Both the position numbers and the translations under genes were made by a program. A stretch of DNA of 64,000 nucleotides from Amphiura filiformis (lineage: Eukaryota > Echinodermata > Ophiuroidea > Amphilepidida > Amphiuridae): the NCBI RefSeq assembly GCF_039555335.1, contig NC_092635.1, forward strand, positions 48,938,052 through 49,002,051. The letters are read 5' to 3'. This document shows positions 53,030 through 64,000 of the stretch, one piece after another. Within the stretch, counting starts at the first letter, position 1. The number at the start of each line of letters is the position of its first letter. Below the pieces are notes generated by a model, which saw nothing but the letters and a program-made list of their open reading frames with translations, was not told where the DNA came from and did not search any database.

Positions 53030-53510
53030 ACTGAAGAAATAGCATGACCACCATTTCAAAGACCCCTCTGAAATGACCTCCAATGGCTTTAAAAGTTATG
53101 GCCTTAGTTTTATAGTTGGGGGTCTAACTATAGCACTAAGACCCGGCTCAAATGATTGATCTTGTGGTCTTAGTTTTATAGAGGTGGTTTATAAACTATG
53201 AAACTAAGACCCCACTCTGAAATGACTTCAAATGGCTTTAAAAATGAGGTTTTATCAATTCAGGGGAAAGGGGTGTAACTATCAAACTAAGACCCCCGTC
53301 TCTAAAACTAAGACCCACTCTCAAATGACTTCCAATGGCTTTAAAAATGAGGTATTATCACTATGGGGGAAAGGGGTGTAACTATTAAACTAAAACCCCT
53401 GTCAAATGGTATTGTCTTAATTTTATAGTTGGAGGAGGTATAACTAACCCAGAAATGACCTCAAATGGCTTTAACAATAATTAGGGTCTTAGTTTGATAG
53501 CGGGGGGGGG
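53030..53510. repeat. Degenerate tandem repeat (ACTAAGACCCC / GGCTTTAAAAATGAGG), left part
   Basis: Blocks of about 90-110 bp repeat AATGACCTCCAATGGCTTTA, then AACTATNAAACTAAGACCCC, with many changes. The array continues after the hAT-type insertion at 54646-54920. Confidence 0.7.
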
Positions 53511-53518
53511 GGTCTTAC

Positions 53519-54645
53519 CAGGGCAGCGGAAAATAATTCCCTTTCTGGGAGCGTGAAGTGCTGTTTGGAATATTTTCTGCCAGCACGGATTCGGAGCCTT
53601 GAGTAAAACGGGTGGGGTCAGGGCGAAGCCCCAGCGGGGTCCAGGCAGGGCGGCCGTTATCTGAAACTTCTAATTACAAGCGCAAGCAGGGGTAAAATTT
53701 ATACCAAACATCTGAAAATTCAAATATGAAAAAAAAATCAGTCCATTTGAGAAAGTAGGCCTACTATACGGTGTAGTACGATACGCCATTGAGGTATGTT
53801 TAAGATCTTTATACCGAAATACTTTAGGATTTGTACACAAGAACATTTGCAAATTATGAATTATGGATAATCCTGATGAATTAATTTACGGAATTTAGGT
53901 CTACTTTTTGAGAAAATTAGCGCCATATAAAAAGGCCAGATTTTCCCGTGTGGCATCACAGATATTGGAACACCTGTGGTGGCATCCGACTGCTAATCAT
54001 GTTTTCATCTGATGTTTTGACCTCGTCTGTTCATGCGCACATAATCGTAAATATCACTCAAATCATTGTCGTGTTTTCATTTCAAATTTGTAGAGATATA
54101 GATCACATTCACAAGTTCTAGCAAACATAATTTTCAACACTAAAATTGTTAATATTGTACCGATTTTGCAAAATTTTTATACAACGTTGAGACTATATAG
54201 CGGATTTAGCAGTGAACCCTTGAAAAAAGCTGAAAAACAAGATGACAGTTAGACTCTACCGCATTTACTTTCTGGGATCCCAGCGGTGTCGTCTGGTCTG
54301 GAGCTCTTGTTGACGCAGCAGCGTTAGAGACTACAGTGGATCGAGCCATACAAAGTTTAAAATCAACAAATTAAAAGGCATCTTTTTATTTTCATATTTT
54401 GCTTACAAATATTCCTCGCGTTTAATTTTATTGATCAGCTATGAGCTATCCTCAAAAGCTCTCAAAGTTCGCAGAAATATATTTTACAAGAGGTGGTTTT
54501 CACAGAATATTTTCAGATCTGAAGGAAAGTGGTATTAAATGATTAGGATATTAAAAATATTTTTACCGTCTTGTTTTTTTTTTTGCGACTATGAATTTTT
54601 TTCTGGGAACGCCGGTACCACGATACAGGTGATTTCGTAGCCCTG
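53519..54645. mobile_element. 1.1-kb hAT-type element (CAGGGC ends) inside the degenerate array
   Basis: CAGGGC and GCCCTG ends are flanked by an exact 8-bp duplication GGTCTTAC (53511-53518 and 54646-54653). The TIR is short. No transposase frame is present. Confidence 0.78.
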
Positions 54646-54920
54646 GGTCTTACTATAAAACTAAGATCCCTTCAATTAATTTTATCTTGGGGTCTTAATT
54701 TTAGAGCTAGAGGGAGTGTAATCATAAAACTACAATGATATGAAGCGTGAGGCAAAGGAGCATTCCAATTTCAATGTAAAACTAAGACCTGCTATGAAAA
54801 GATCTCCAATGGTTTTAAAAATTATGGTCAAACTATCAAACTAATAACCCTGAAATGATTTTATTTGGGTGGATTAGTTGAATACATGAGTGTCTTTAAC
54901 TCTGATAAAGGACCTTAGAC
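54646..54920. repeat. Degenerate tandem repeat, right part
   Basis: Continuation of 53030-53510: TAAAACTAAGATCCC, AAACTAAGACCTGC and CCAATGGTTTTAAAAATTA. Confidence 0.6.
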
Positions 54921-54959
54921 CTAAGATCCAGTCTGAAGTGTCCCATGCAGCATCCCGGT

Positions 54960-55330
54960 GTGGTGGGGGAGCACTTGACACAAATGACCATACGGGTATG
55001 CCCCCCCTTTTGGATTTTGCAGCTCCGAAAGCCCCCTATATTTGACCAAATTAGAGTTCCGAAAAGCCCTTGATTTTTTATAATTTCAGCTATAAAAAAA
55101 CCCAAATTGCTCATTCATCGTATTTCTGTTTTTTCAGGCGATTTTCAACCAGAAAGCCAAGAAAGACCCTTGATTTTGACTGTTCGCAGTTCCAGAAGTC
55201 CCAATTTTACTTGTTCGCAGCTCCAAAAGACCCCATTTTCCTGGGCCCCTTTTACCGGTACGCTCTCAGCTCCTGAAGACCCACTACCTCAAAATTCTAG
55301 GGGAACATACGCACCAAAAAATTTTTATGT
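54960..55330. repeat. Dispersed repeat, relative of 40915-41230
   Basis: It shares AGACCCTTGATTTTGACTGT, TTTTCAACCAGAAAGCCA and CACTACCTCAAAATTCT in order. Open frames across it are not supported as genes. Confidence 0.6.
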
Positions 55331-55683
55331 GCCCCCACCCCCACCCCTGGGGTGTGATCAAACTAAGACTCATTCAGAAATAATCCCAACTAGGCATAGC
55401 CTCGGCTAGTCTTCAACGGCTAAAAATTAAGGTTGCAGATTATAGCCATAAGGGGCTAACCATAAATGTAAGGGTTCTGGGGGCTACCCCCACTTTTGGC
55501 AGTCGGGGGTACCCTGTGTGTACCCTGGGGCACTCGAATGATGAAAGTGACGTAGGGCCTATGTGCCTACCGAACTGAGTACAAGGGTCTATCGGTGGGG
55601 ATTTTTGCCAAGAGTGAAAAGGGGTCATGGGGGCTCCAAGAAAATGGGTCATTCAGTGTGGGAATACAAAAAGTGGGTGTCAT

Positions 55684-56032
55684 TAAAAGGGCATTTCGTG
55701 ATCCACAGCCTCATCCCCCCACTTTTTTTCTCAAAAAAAGTTGAGATTTTTATATGACTGGAAACCTCTGGCTACATAATGTTTATGTACAAAATATTTC
55801 TTGCAGATTACTTCGTTTAGCAAAGATATCGTGAAATTTGAATTTCGTTCTGGTGCACCAGAACGAAATTACAACGCATTGTCTATGGAGCAGTGTAATA
55901 CACATAATCATGCATAACTCGCGAACACAAAATCGGAATCAACTAAAATTTTGGGAATAAGTTTTTTTGGTGGATATCTACTGAAAAATGTCATAAAAAG
56001 AGGATGCTAGAATCACGAAATAATCCTTTAAC
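55684..56032. mobile_element. Palindromic TTAA-type MITE, copy 1
   Basis: TTAAAAGGGCATTTCGTGAT at the left and ATCACGAAATAATCCTTTAA at the right are inverted. The centre is TTTCGTTCTGGTGCACCAGA with ACGAAA, a perfect palindrome near 55842-55868. An inverted copy is at 61674-62010. Confidence 0.75.
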
Positions 56033-56504
56033 AGTGAAAAAGGAACTTATTGCTGGGCAAAAATGTGCAACGTCAACGAGGGTCATTGGGTGTAAGCTGA
56101 TGAAATGAAAAACTAGCATTCTAGTTCAGTTCTTTCAACAGTGCTCGAGGAAAGTAGGAGGCCTTTTTTTGGAGAGATGCTGAGGGATAAACCCCCTAGA
56201 GTTCCACATAAAGTCTTGGAAGTGATCCATCTCTAATAAACTTGTGTATAAAGTTTTCCTAAAAGTAGGCCCCCTACTATCATTCCCAAGTCTAAAATTT
56301 TTTGAAATAGACCTAAAATCTGCTCGGACAAATCCCAGAAATTGAGGAGGGAGGGGACGAGAACCAAAACATTAATTTTATACGACCTTACGGACGCGTC
56401 GGTACGGTCGGTAAATCCACACTGAATGACGACGTCAGCTCAGGCCTTCTATTAAAATATTTAGTCAATCTTGGCCGCCACCCCCCCCCCCCCCCCGAGA
56501 TTTT

Positions 56505-56745
56505 TTTTGACAGCTGGTTTGATAGCGCCACCTAGATAAATGTAAACAACAAAAATGGCGACAACCTCAGATGAACATGTGTCTGAAGAAAAGTTTTGTA
56601 AACTTCTTCCAAAATTGGTAAATATACTTTCTGATTATCGTGTGTTTCTAAAAATATTTAAAATTATTACTTGAAGACTTAAAAGGGGAGTAAATTTGGT
56701 AAAATCTCGCATATATGAAGGTGAGATTTTGTGTAAGCTTAACTC
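56505..56745. repeat. Second copy of the ADAL promoter/exon 1/intron start
   Basis: TTTGACAGCTGGTTTGATAG, GCGCCACCT, GTAAACAACA, the exon and GGTGAGATTTTGTGTAAGCT occur in the same order as at 35360-35610. Divergence is visible throughout and the CTCF-like site is broken. Confidence 0.88.
56555..56617 (+). pseudogene. Orphan copy of ADAL exon 1
   Basis: 21 codons from ATG to TTG|GTAAAT, matching ADAL exon 1 except for several replacements, including the last residue (V to L). Start, frame and donor are intact. No ADAL exon 2 was found between here and 64000, so it is either an orphan or the start of a second gene that continues outside. Confidence 0.7.
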
Positions 56746-57439
56746 AGTTAGTTATCACTGAGGCTGCTTATTGATTTTACTAGTATTCATGATGATCACA
56801 CGTCACAATCATGCATGATCATGATTCATGATGCATCATTGCATGTATAAAGCAAACTCTAATTTACACAGTGCTTGTCAGCCAAATTGGCCCAAACCGG
56901 GGCCCAAACACAAAACAAATTCTAGATTGAAAATTAAAAGAAAAGATAGGTCAAGGAAAGCCTTTGCATCGGGGCCTGAGATTGGAATTCCAGTTTCCTT
57001 TCTCACGAAGTAAGGGCTAAGAGTAAAATTGTACAATTGTGTTTGGGAGTGGCCTTCTCTCTTTTCTCTTTTTCCTAGCTATTTTCTTCCATTTCTTGCT
57101 TTGTTTATCAAAGCTATCTAGGCCAGCAAGCATATATTAGCCTACACTGGCTATCCAGGCTTGTGCATTTGTATGAGCTTGGAGCGGTCCATGGTTTTCC
57201 ATGGATTAGCATGTGTTCCTCACGGACCAACCTGGGTAAACAAACAAACAAACAAAGTATAATAGGAAACCTCATTTGTTGTCTATACTTCACTTGACCT
57301 ATACCTGATCTCATGTACCAATTACCTTGTGTATTGGTACATGATTCGGCGGGTATACTTCAGCAATAGCGAATAAGTGGTTGTTTTTTACTCTTTTCAA
57401 AACGTCACATGTACACCAAATACAGCCCCGAAATGGTCT

Positions 57440-58190
57440 ACTTTTAGCGTGCCTTAACTCCGAAACAGTTTAGTCAAAGTTAAAATGCGATCCCCAACCC
57501 TTTGCTTACCTTGGGCGAATTTGCAGTATTTTCCGCTAGCTCCGTGTTGGAAAATGTCCGGTACTGCCCGGTACAAACATAGAAATGGCCACATTTGCTT
57601 CAGTCCTGGTATGAATATTTCTTCCGTAATCCAATGGTTCCAACGTGGGCATCACGATGATAGTCTCCTACACAACCAGATTGTGTCGGCCTGGCGCTCG
57701 TCGATCCTAAAAGTGAGGACAGCGTGAGCTCTTACCTCGCGTAAAAGTCTGTTCGACAAAGGCAATAAGGATGATTGACAGCGCCGTTCATTGGGCGAGC
57801 CATTACGGCATGACAGCAGACAGGTTGCGCTGTTCTCTGACCTTGACTGTTAAATCACGTAGACATACCGTGACCTGGGTACATGTACAAAGCTGGGGAT
57901 GCGACTGCGGCCGCCATTTTGACACGCGTATCTACTCTTCAGAAAAATTACTTTTGGTGACGTTTTATATCAAACAATTTTTCGATAACGGATTTCTACT
58001 AGGATTTCAATTTTTATTAATGAAGGTGCATGTAGTTTTGAGGAATAACACGGGATGTTTGAGTTTTATTTCAACTGGTGGTGTAGGAAGGTGAGTGAAT
58101 TCGTGAATGAGGCGGGGATTGAGGTTTCGTTGCTTCAACGATCCGATAGTAGGATCTGAAACGTAGGCTAAAATGTCTAATGACGCCATG
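57440..58190 (-). repeat. Inverted copy of 35735-36325
   Basis: On the minus strand it carries GATCCTACTATC, GAATTCACTCACCTT, TTCCTCAAAACTACA, CAAAATGGCGGCC and AAAGGGTTGGGGATCGCATT, the same order as after ADAL exon 1. A 60-codon minus-strand frame begins at 58189 with ATGGCG after GTAAAC. It could be a first exon, but I do not recognise it. Confidence 0.72.
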
Positions 58191-58626
58191 TTTACATGAA
58201 AACATTAGCTGTTGCGAGGTCAGTGTCGTTGAATTAGATTACCTAAATTCCTTTCAGGATATTCTGATTTCACTTATTTATGATGTGTACGAAAATTCAC
58301 CATATAAACTCAAAAGTGTGAATGCAAGCTGTTATTGCTGACAATAGAAACATTGTTGCAAAGTCATTAAAAACAGGTATGTATTACAGACGTTCTTTGG
58401 CCAAAACGAGATACAGGCCAGTTAGGCAGTCTACACTTGACCCAAATTAAATTATTGTTGTTATGAGAGATCGCACATGGAATTTTAGAGCGATTTTAAT
58501 AGCAGTTCCATGTTGTAGAAAAGCTGCTCTATCATGAGATGATGAGACTATGACAGCGTTCAAGCTTTGACTTACTTTTTGTGGCCAGAATGGTGAAAAC
58601 ATAAAAGTGAAAGATATCCTACTTAA

Positions 58627-60051
58627 GGGATCTAAAATGAGCGTTTATTGTGTTTCGACAGTATTATTTGTGGGACATGAGAGCACATCAGACCTATCGA
58701 ATTGCATTCTGAATACGAAGCATGTCTTTCTGATATCAAATAATTTTCATTTTTTGAAAGTCACAATATAATACAAATTTTATGACAAATTATAAAAATT
58801 TGATATTTTTCAAATTTTTGATATATATATAGCAGTCCTCAAGTAAATTATATAAATCTAATGATATATTCTTAAAGTGTATGTAGCAGGGAGGAAAAGC
58901 CGACGGTCAATTGAAAATTTTGACCTTTTATATTGAAGATATGGATTTTTTTCCCAAAAAGACCTAATTTTTTTTTTTTTTTTTTTGAAAAAATCCATAT
59001 CTTCAATTAGACCGAATAATCAGTCCCCAATACAAAATTCACTTGCTGACATTAACCTGTATGGGGACTGAATGGGTTTCAACGGCACATTGAATGGTAA
59101 ACATTATGTCACTTTTGAGTTGCACTAGTACTCACTTGGATATATATAACACACTCCAAATTGTTGCTTGCATTACTAGAAAAGGTTTGCTGTACAATCG
59201 ACGTCAAAAACCATTCTACATTCCTTGCACAAAAGGTATTTTTAAGCTTTCGTTTCGACACGGCATCTTCCGCATGTTCATATTTATTTGTGCTTGCCGA
59301 AGAGGTCAATGATTGCATTGACATAATGCATATTGATCAGTCCATTTTTCAAATAGGGGTGTTTTGCAATTTGATCACATTGATGGGCATGCTGACAACT
59401 TCATGAGGGGATAGCCAGAGAAGTAGTATGTCCCACCCCCCTGACGCGGTTGGTATTTCCCTTGTCAATTAGCAGATGACACAGGTCATACCGGGTCAAC
59501 CATGATAAATTTTGACGGCCAAAACAACACAATGTGATTTATGATACTCTCGAAGAAAGTTCTGGCAAAAATTCACTTTTTCAGTGCACATCGAGAAGTT
59601 TGAAGTATTGCAGAAGAGTGAGAAGTAAGTTGTCATGACGTATAGGTCCACACAGTAAATTATAGAACATCATAAACGGGTGAAAAATAGCATGTAAAAT
59701 GAGAAGGACAATATCGACCTCTTCGGCGAATAGCAAAGTAGCAGCGTTAGTACGGCACTAATCTTCAATACGAAAGGTCAAAATTTTCAATTGATCGTCG
59801 GCTTTTCATCCCACCTACACACACTTTAAGTATAAATCATCAGATTATAAAGTTTACTTCAAGTACTGTTAAATATCAAAAATATCAATTTTTAATGATT
59901 TGCCATAAAATGTGCATTAAATTGCAATTTCAAAAAATCAAAATTATTTGATATCAGAATGACATTCTTCGTATTCAGAATGCAATTCGATATGTCTGAT
60001 GTGCCCTAATGTCCCAAAATAAATACTGTCCAAACGTTCATACCCCAGCCC
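58627..60051. mobile_element. TTAA-flanked foldback MITE, copy B, interrupted
   Basis: TTAA at 58623-58626 and 60052-60055. Ends GGGATCTAAAATGAGCG and CGTTCATACCCCAGCCC and the arms match 4019-4675 closely. An unrelated element interrupts it at 59008-59760. Confidence 0.85.
59008..59760. mobile_element. Insertion within copy B, 9-bp target duplication
   Basis: Compared with copy A, the sequence is broken at ATCTTCAAT, which appears on both sides (58999-59007 and 59761-59769). Weak ends TAGACCGA and TAGTGCCG and an internal inverted GCCGAAGAGGTC pair are seen. A 9-bp duplication suggests a Mutator-like element, less likely hAT. Confidence 0.7.
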
Positions 60052-60055
60052 TTAA

Positions 60056-60749
60056 GGTTGGTCTGAACCCTGGAATTATGAAAACTTTCGGGCCTCATAA
60101 CTGCTAAATTATTAGTCTAAAGAATATAAAAGTAGACATTTTTAGAATGGAAATGACTTGATAAATTCATCTGTGAGGTCCAATTTGGGCCAAAATGCTC
60201 ATTTTTGGAGAAAATCCTGGCCCAAATTTTTTCGTGCAACGTAACAAAAAAAATTGTTTGGCCAAAAATTGTTTTTTATTAATTTTTAAAAATTAGATAA
60301 AAATATCTAGGGACCGTTTTTTCATTTTTTTGAATTTTGACCAACTTCACCAAAAATATTTGAAATTTGGTAGAAAATCAGGTTTTTGTATGGTTTTTTT
60401 GAAAATTTTGCATTTTTTGACCATTTTTGGTGCGAATTTCTAAAAGTTGGTCAAAATTCAAAAAAATGAATAAATGGTCCCTAGATATTTTTATCTAGTT
60501 TTTAAAAATAAATAAAAAATTTTTTTTTGGCCAAACAGTTTTTTTGTTACGGTGCACAAAAAAATATAAAACAAAAAACCTGTTCTTTGGGATTTTCTCC
60601 AAAATGAGCATTTTGGCCCAAATTGGACCTCACAGATGAATTCAGCAAGTCATTTCCAGTCTAAAATGTATACTTTTATATTCTTTAGACTAATAATTTA
60701 GCAGTTATGAAGCCCGAAAGTTTCCATAATTCCAGGGTTAAGACCACCC
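60056..60749. mobile_element. TTAA-flanked foldback MITE (GGTTGGTCTGAACCC), abutting copy B
   Basis: Ends GGTTGGTCTGAACCCTGG and CCAGGGTTAAGACCACCC. The arms include TAAATTATTAGTCTAAAGAA and AAATGCTCATTTTTGGAG and their inverses. Its left TTAA (60052-60055) is the right TTAA of the preceding element. Confidence 0.85.
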
Positions 60750-60893
60750 TTAAAGGAACATTTTCTAGGGTGAAATTTTGTGTAGAAACTGAATCTGACA
60801 TAAAAAATGCATAATTATCAACTTGAAAATTTTCCCCATAGCACTGTACAGGCATATTTCTGCCCGAAATCCTCAAATATGACTGAAATTTGC

Positions 60894-61042
60894 TCTAAAA
60901 AAAAATAAGTCCTTCAAAATGGGGATACTTAATAGGGCTAAATAAACATAAACTTGCTCTAGAGGGAGGTATTGGCAAGAGCAAGTTTGTGTTTGTTTAG
61001 CCTTAAACCTTGCAGTTTTGAAGGACTTATTTTTTTTAGAGA
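60894..61042. repeat. 150-bp hairpin repeat
   Basis: TCTAAAAAAAAATAAGTCCT and AACTTGCTCTAGAGG at the left face GCAAGAGCAAGTTTGTG and AAGGACTTATTTTTTTTAGA at the right. Confidence 0.75.
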
Positions 61043-61673
61043 ATCCATTAATTCTTAGGGGTGGGGGTAGCATATTGCAAGTTATTTTCTTTTCTGTAAA
61101 TCTGGCTTACTTATTTATTATATTACCATTTAGCTATTGAAATACTGAGCAAAAAGACACTTAAAGCATCCCTATAGCTCATACCATTGTGGAGATATGG
61201 CCTTTTCAAATAGAAAATGAGGCGAATATCATACTTTTTTCCAAATCAATTGTCACCCAAACGCTCAAGTTTCTACTGCTGCTACGTAAATAAAGAAATA
61301 TGTTGATCCCATTCAATGCTTTTAATATCACAATTGTACCCTTGTTACACAATTAGTATAGAAAATTAGGCTCTATTTAATATTGTTCATGTTCATACAC
61401 TCACAGGAAATCTGCAAGTCAATTTTTTGTCACCCCAAAACGGCTATTTTCGGCCAAAATCTGACATAAAATTTAATTTTTCTTGAAATCTATGAAAGAT
61501 AGGGAGTTTTAAGTGCCAACATCTAAAACTACATGATATTTTACCCTTGGAAACATATAAACAATCAAGAATTTTATTGTTTTCACCCCTAAATAATTTT
61601 TTCACACTTTTGTCCGCCAAACGTAAGTCAAAGCTTGAATGCTGTCCTATGCTGTTGTTTTGCAGTTGATGCA

Positions 61674-62010
61674 TTAAAGGAGAATTTCATCATGATGATC
61701 CTAGCATCCACTTTTTATGACTTTTTTCAGTAGATATTTCAACGAAACAAGCTTATTCCCAAAATTTCAGTTTGCGAGTTTAATATTCATGAGTATGTCA
61801 CGCCTCCATTAGGCCACTGTTGTAATTTCGTTCTGGTATACCAGAATGAAATTAAAATTTGACGATATTTTTGCTAAACGAATTAATCTGCAAGAAATGT
61901 AAACATAAACATCAAAATGTAGCCAGAGGTTTCCAGTGGTATAAAAATGTCAACTTTTTTTAGAAAAGTGGGGGGATGAGGCTGTGGATCATGAAATGCC
62001 CTTTTAAATC
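61674..62010. mobile_element. Palindromic TTAA-type MITE, copy 2 (inverted relative to copy 1)
   Basis: TTAAAGGAGAATTTCATCAT at the left and AAATGCCCTTTTAA at the right. The centre TTTCGTTCTGGTATACCAGA matches the centre of 55684-56032. Shared text includes GTAGCCAGAGGTTTCCAGT and GGGGGGATGAGGCTGTGGAT. Confidence 0.75.
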
Positions 62011-63420
62011 ATGGCTGAACATTTTTGATGGAAGTAAATCTTTGACAAGGTGTAACTTTGCTACGGAAAGTGATAGGACAACAAAACGGTTTTCAGTTTT
62101 GGCTTTCTAATTTACCGAAGGGCTTTAATTTGATAGACAAAATGATGTGGTTTTATGGCAAATTTGAATTCCCCTTTTATACCTAGTGAATGAATGTGAT
62201 GATGATCAGCTAAGCTGCCGTGGCTGTCATACATAGGCGGTGGGGGAGGGGGATGGGGGGACACATGCATCCCAACTCATTTCCCACATGCTTGCAGGTG
62301 CGAGGACAATCCCGGGGAACAATACAACAATAAATAATGACTTGTTTTGTGACATGCATCAGGTGGATTTTACGAGCGGTTAAAAGTTTTTCTTCTTCCG
62401 GCGTGAATATTCACATCTAGGTGCTAGTGATGACTAGTTTTGTAACTTTCAAACTTTCAAACTTAGTAGAAACGATAGCTCAAGCTGTACATTGTACAAA
62501 ATATATATTTTGATATAGGCTTAAATATAAGTGCACAAATAGAACAACCATAAAGGCTAGGGATGTTTATGGTTCTGGTTGTATACTGTCTGAGACTATT
62601 ACTAGTTTCAAATACTTCTCAACACTTGCTATGAAACCAGGCGAGAAGGGATGTATGGTGTATAGTCTTAAGGGCAGAGTAATGGGAGAGAACACAGACC
62701 TTTTCGAGCATCATTATTTTGGAATTGTATGTGCAAAGTATATAAAACTATACATTTTTGGAAAGGAAATGAGTCAAGGAATCCCATGGTGATGTCAGAT
62801 TTGTTCAAAAATCTCGAGTTTTTGAAAAAATCACAAAAATGCACTTTTTTACCCCAATTTTTTTGTGACAACTTTTTAAAGAATCCGTTCGGAGTAAAAA
62901 AAAATTAGTTAGTTTTTCATAGAGAAGAGACATGAACTTAGGGAAGGTTTTTTATTTTTTGAAATTCGTCTTATTTTTGAAATATTGCAAAAACATGTGA
63001 AAAAAGCAATTTTGTCACTCTATGAAGCTTAAAATTGCACTATTGGTGTATATTTTTGTTCAAAACAAATATTTTGAAAAAATGAGAAAACCTTACGTAG
63101 ACTTTGATGTGCTCTAAACGATAGTGCAAAAGGTTTACCTTTTACTTGCATATTTTTTGAGTTATCTTATCACAAAAATGGTACAATATTGTTAAAAATG
63201 AACTCTGAGAAATCGACGTTTTAGTAAAAAAATGTCAAAATTATGCACAAAACGTCCTTATATTTTAAAACGGCAAGACTTTCACGCTTGTAAAAGCTGT
63301 ATCTGGTGTATGGTCTAAATATGCATCTTTTTGCACCAATGAATCTATAATGTCTGTTTTTAGTGCGCCTAAATCCAAAATAATAAAAAAAATCTAAGTG
63401 GATTTTTTACTGCAAATTTT
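62011..63420. other. AT-rich non-coding stretch, nothing recognised
   Basis: No gene or paired repeat ends could be supported. Confidence 0.4.
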
Positions 63421-63429
63421 TGTTTTGTT

Positions 63430-63600
63430 TACATCACATTTGCTGGCGTTAACAACATACCGAATGCGCCTTGACTCGTTGGACATACGCGCAGAGTTGC
63501 GCCGCGTCACGCGACGCGAATCGCGCGCGAAATTACAATATTTAGCATTCGCGCATTGCCGACTCATTATTTCCCGCCAATTTACTAAGCTGTCTTGAGC
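63430..63600. other. CpG-rich patch
   Basis: Dense CG dinucleotides (CGCGCCGCGTCACGCGACGC-like text, then GCGAATCGCGCGCGAAATT) in AT-rich surroundings. Open frames on both strands here have no recognised product. It could be a promoter of a gene beyond the window or a repeat. Confidence 0.45.
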
Positions 63601-64000
63601 CATGTGACTTTTAGAGTTGAAAAGTGAAAAGAGTGAAATAAATCAAGCAAAAATACAAGTAAATATTAGGAAGTTGTATTTTTATCAGTTTCAAGTGAAA
63701 GAATACATCTTAGTGTTGATAAATATCAAGAAATCTCAAATTCGGGTGTGGACGAATGTGTCTCCCCTTACTCTGGCCTTAAATTTATATGTTCCAGCTG
63801 CGTGAAGCTCCACTCAATAATAATCGGCGAGCTAATAGACACATTGACAATATAATTATAAGCACTGGAATGAAATTTTGTCACATTTTTTATTTTGCAT
63901 CAAAAAAGTCATTTGCAGAAATAATTCATTATTTTGCCATTTTATTGAAAACTTCCCATCTTTTTTCTACTTTTGATACCGTAGTCTTTTGTATTACAAG
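63601..64000. other. AT-rich end of window
   Basis: Nothing recognised. Confidence 0.4.

Noticed and set aside
57485-58094. Plus-strand frames at 57485 and 57771 as genes
   Set aside because: They lie on the strand opposite a segment duplicated at 35735-36325, where the frames are not kept.

Overview
This is an AT-rich animal nuclear genome window. Its spliced genes, L2/CR1-type and RTE-type LINE remnants, a tRNA-headed SINE and very many short palindromic DNA-transposon relics (MITEs) fit an invertebrate metazoan. An echinoderm or hemichordate is my guess, from the general mix only; nothing in the window fixes the species.

Three protein-coding genes can be supported. (1) At 8747-11176 (+) lies an intron-free reading frame for an 809-residue multi-pass membrane glycoprotein that I do not recognise; a 5' UTR splice acceptor sits just upstream. 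(2) ULK3, a serine/threonine kinase, runs on the minus strand from 35286 down to at least 20043. Seven exons join in frame and encode the complete kinase domain. The C-terminal MIT-domain exons were not found. (3) ADAL (MAPDA, the N6-methyl-AMP deaminase of the adenosine deaminase family) runs on the plus strand from 35425 to 51862. Its nine exons join in frame to 361 codons plus stop. ULK3 and ADAL are head to head: their start codons are 138 bp apart, around a CTCF-like motif.

Layout. 1-8.7 kb: non-coding sequence with a 740-bp tandem duplication, several MITEs, and a 51-bp minisatellite split by a 1.5-kb hAT-type element. 8.7-11.2 kb: the membrane-protein gene. 12.2-16.5 kb: two decayed LINEs. 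18-35.3 kb: ULK3, with introns full of MITEs. 35.4-51.9 kb: ADAL, whose first intron holds two LINE fragments, several MITEs and a SINE. 52-64 kb: mostly repeats, including nested TTAA-target elements and a rearranged second copy of the ULK3/ADAL promoter plus ADAL exon 1.

The most unusual observation is that both neighbouring genes carry a minisatellite made from one of their own exon/intron boundaries. In ULK3 intron 4 an 82-bp unit (last 55 bp of exon 4, its 5' splice site and 27 bp of intron) is repeated about 28 times in the sense direction. In ADAL intron 4 a 62-82-bp unit (the end of exon 6, its 5' splice site and intron start) is repeated about nine times in the antisense direction, and a decayed sense copy lies downstream of exon 6. 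The first array offers a ladder of decoy 5' splice sites; the second could base-pair with the splice site of the exon that encodes the catalytic Glu. I do not know of a described system of this kind.

All gene models come from reading codon phase, splice sites and family motifs by eye. No alignment or transcript data were available.
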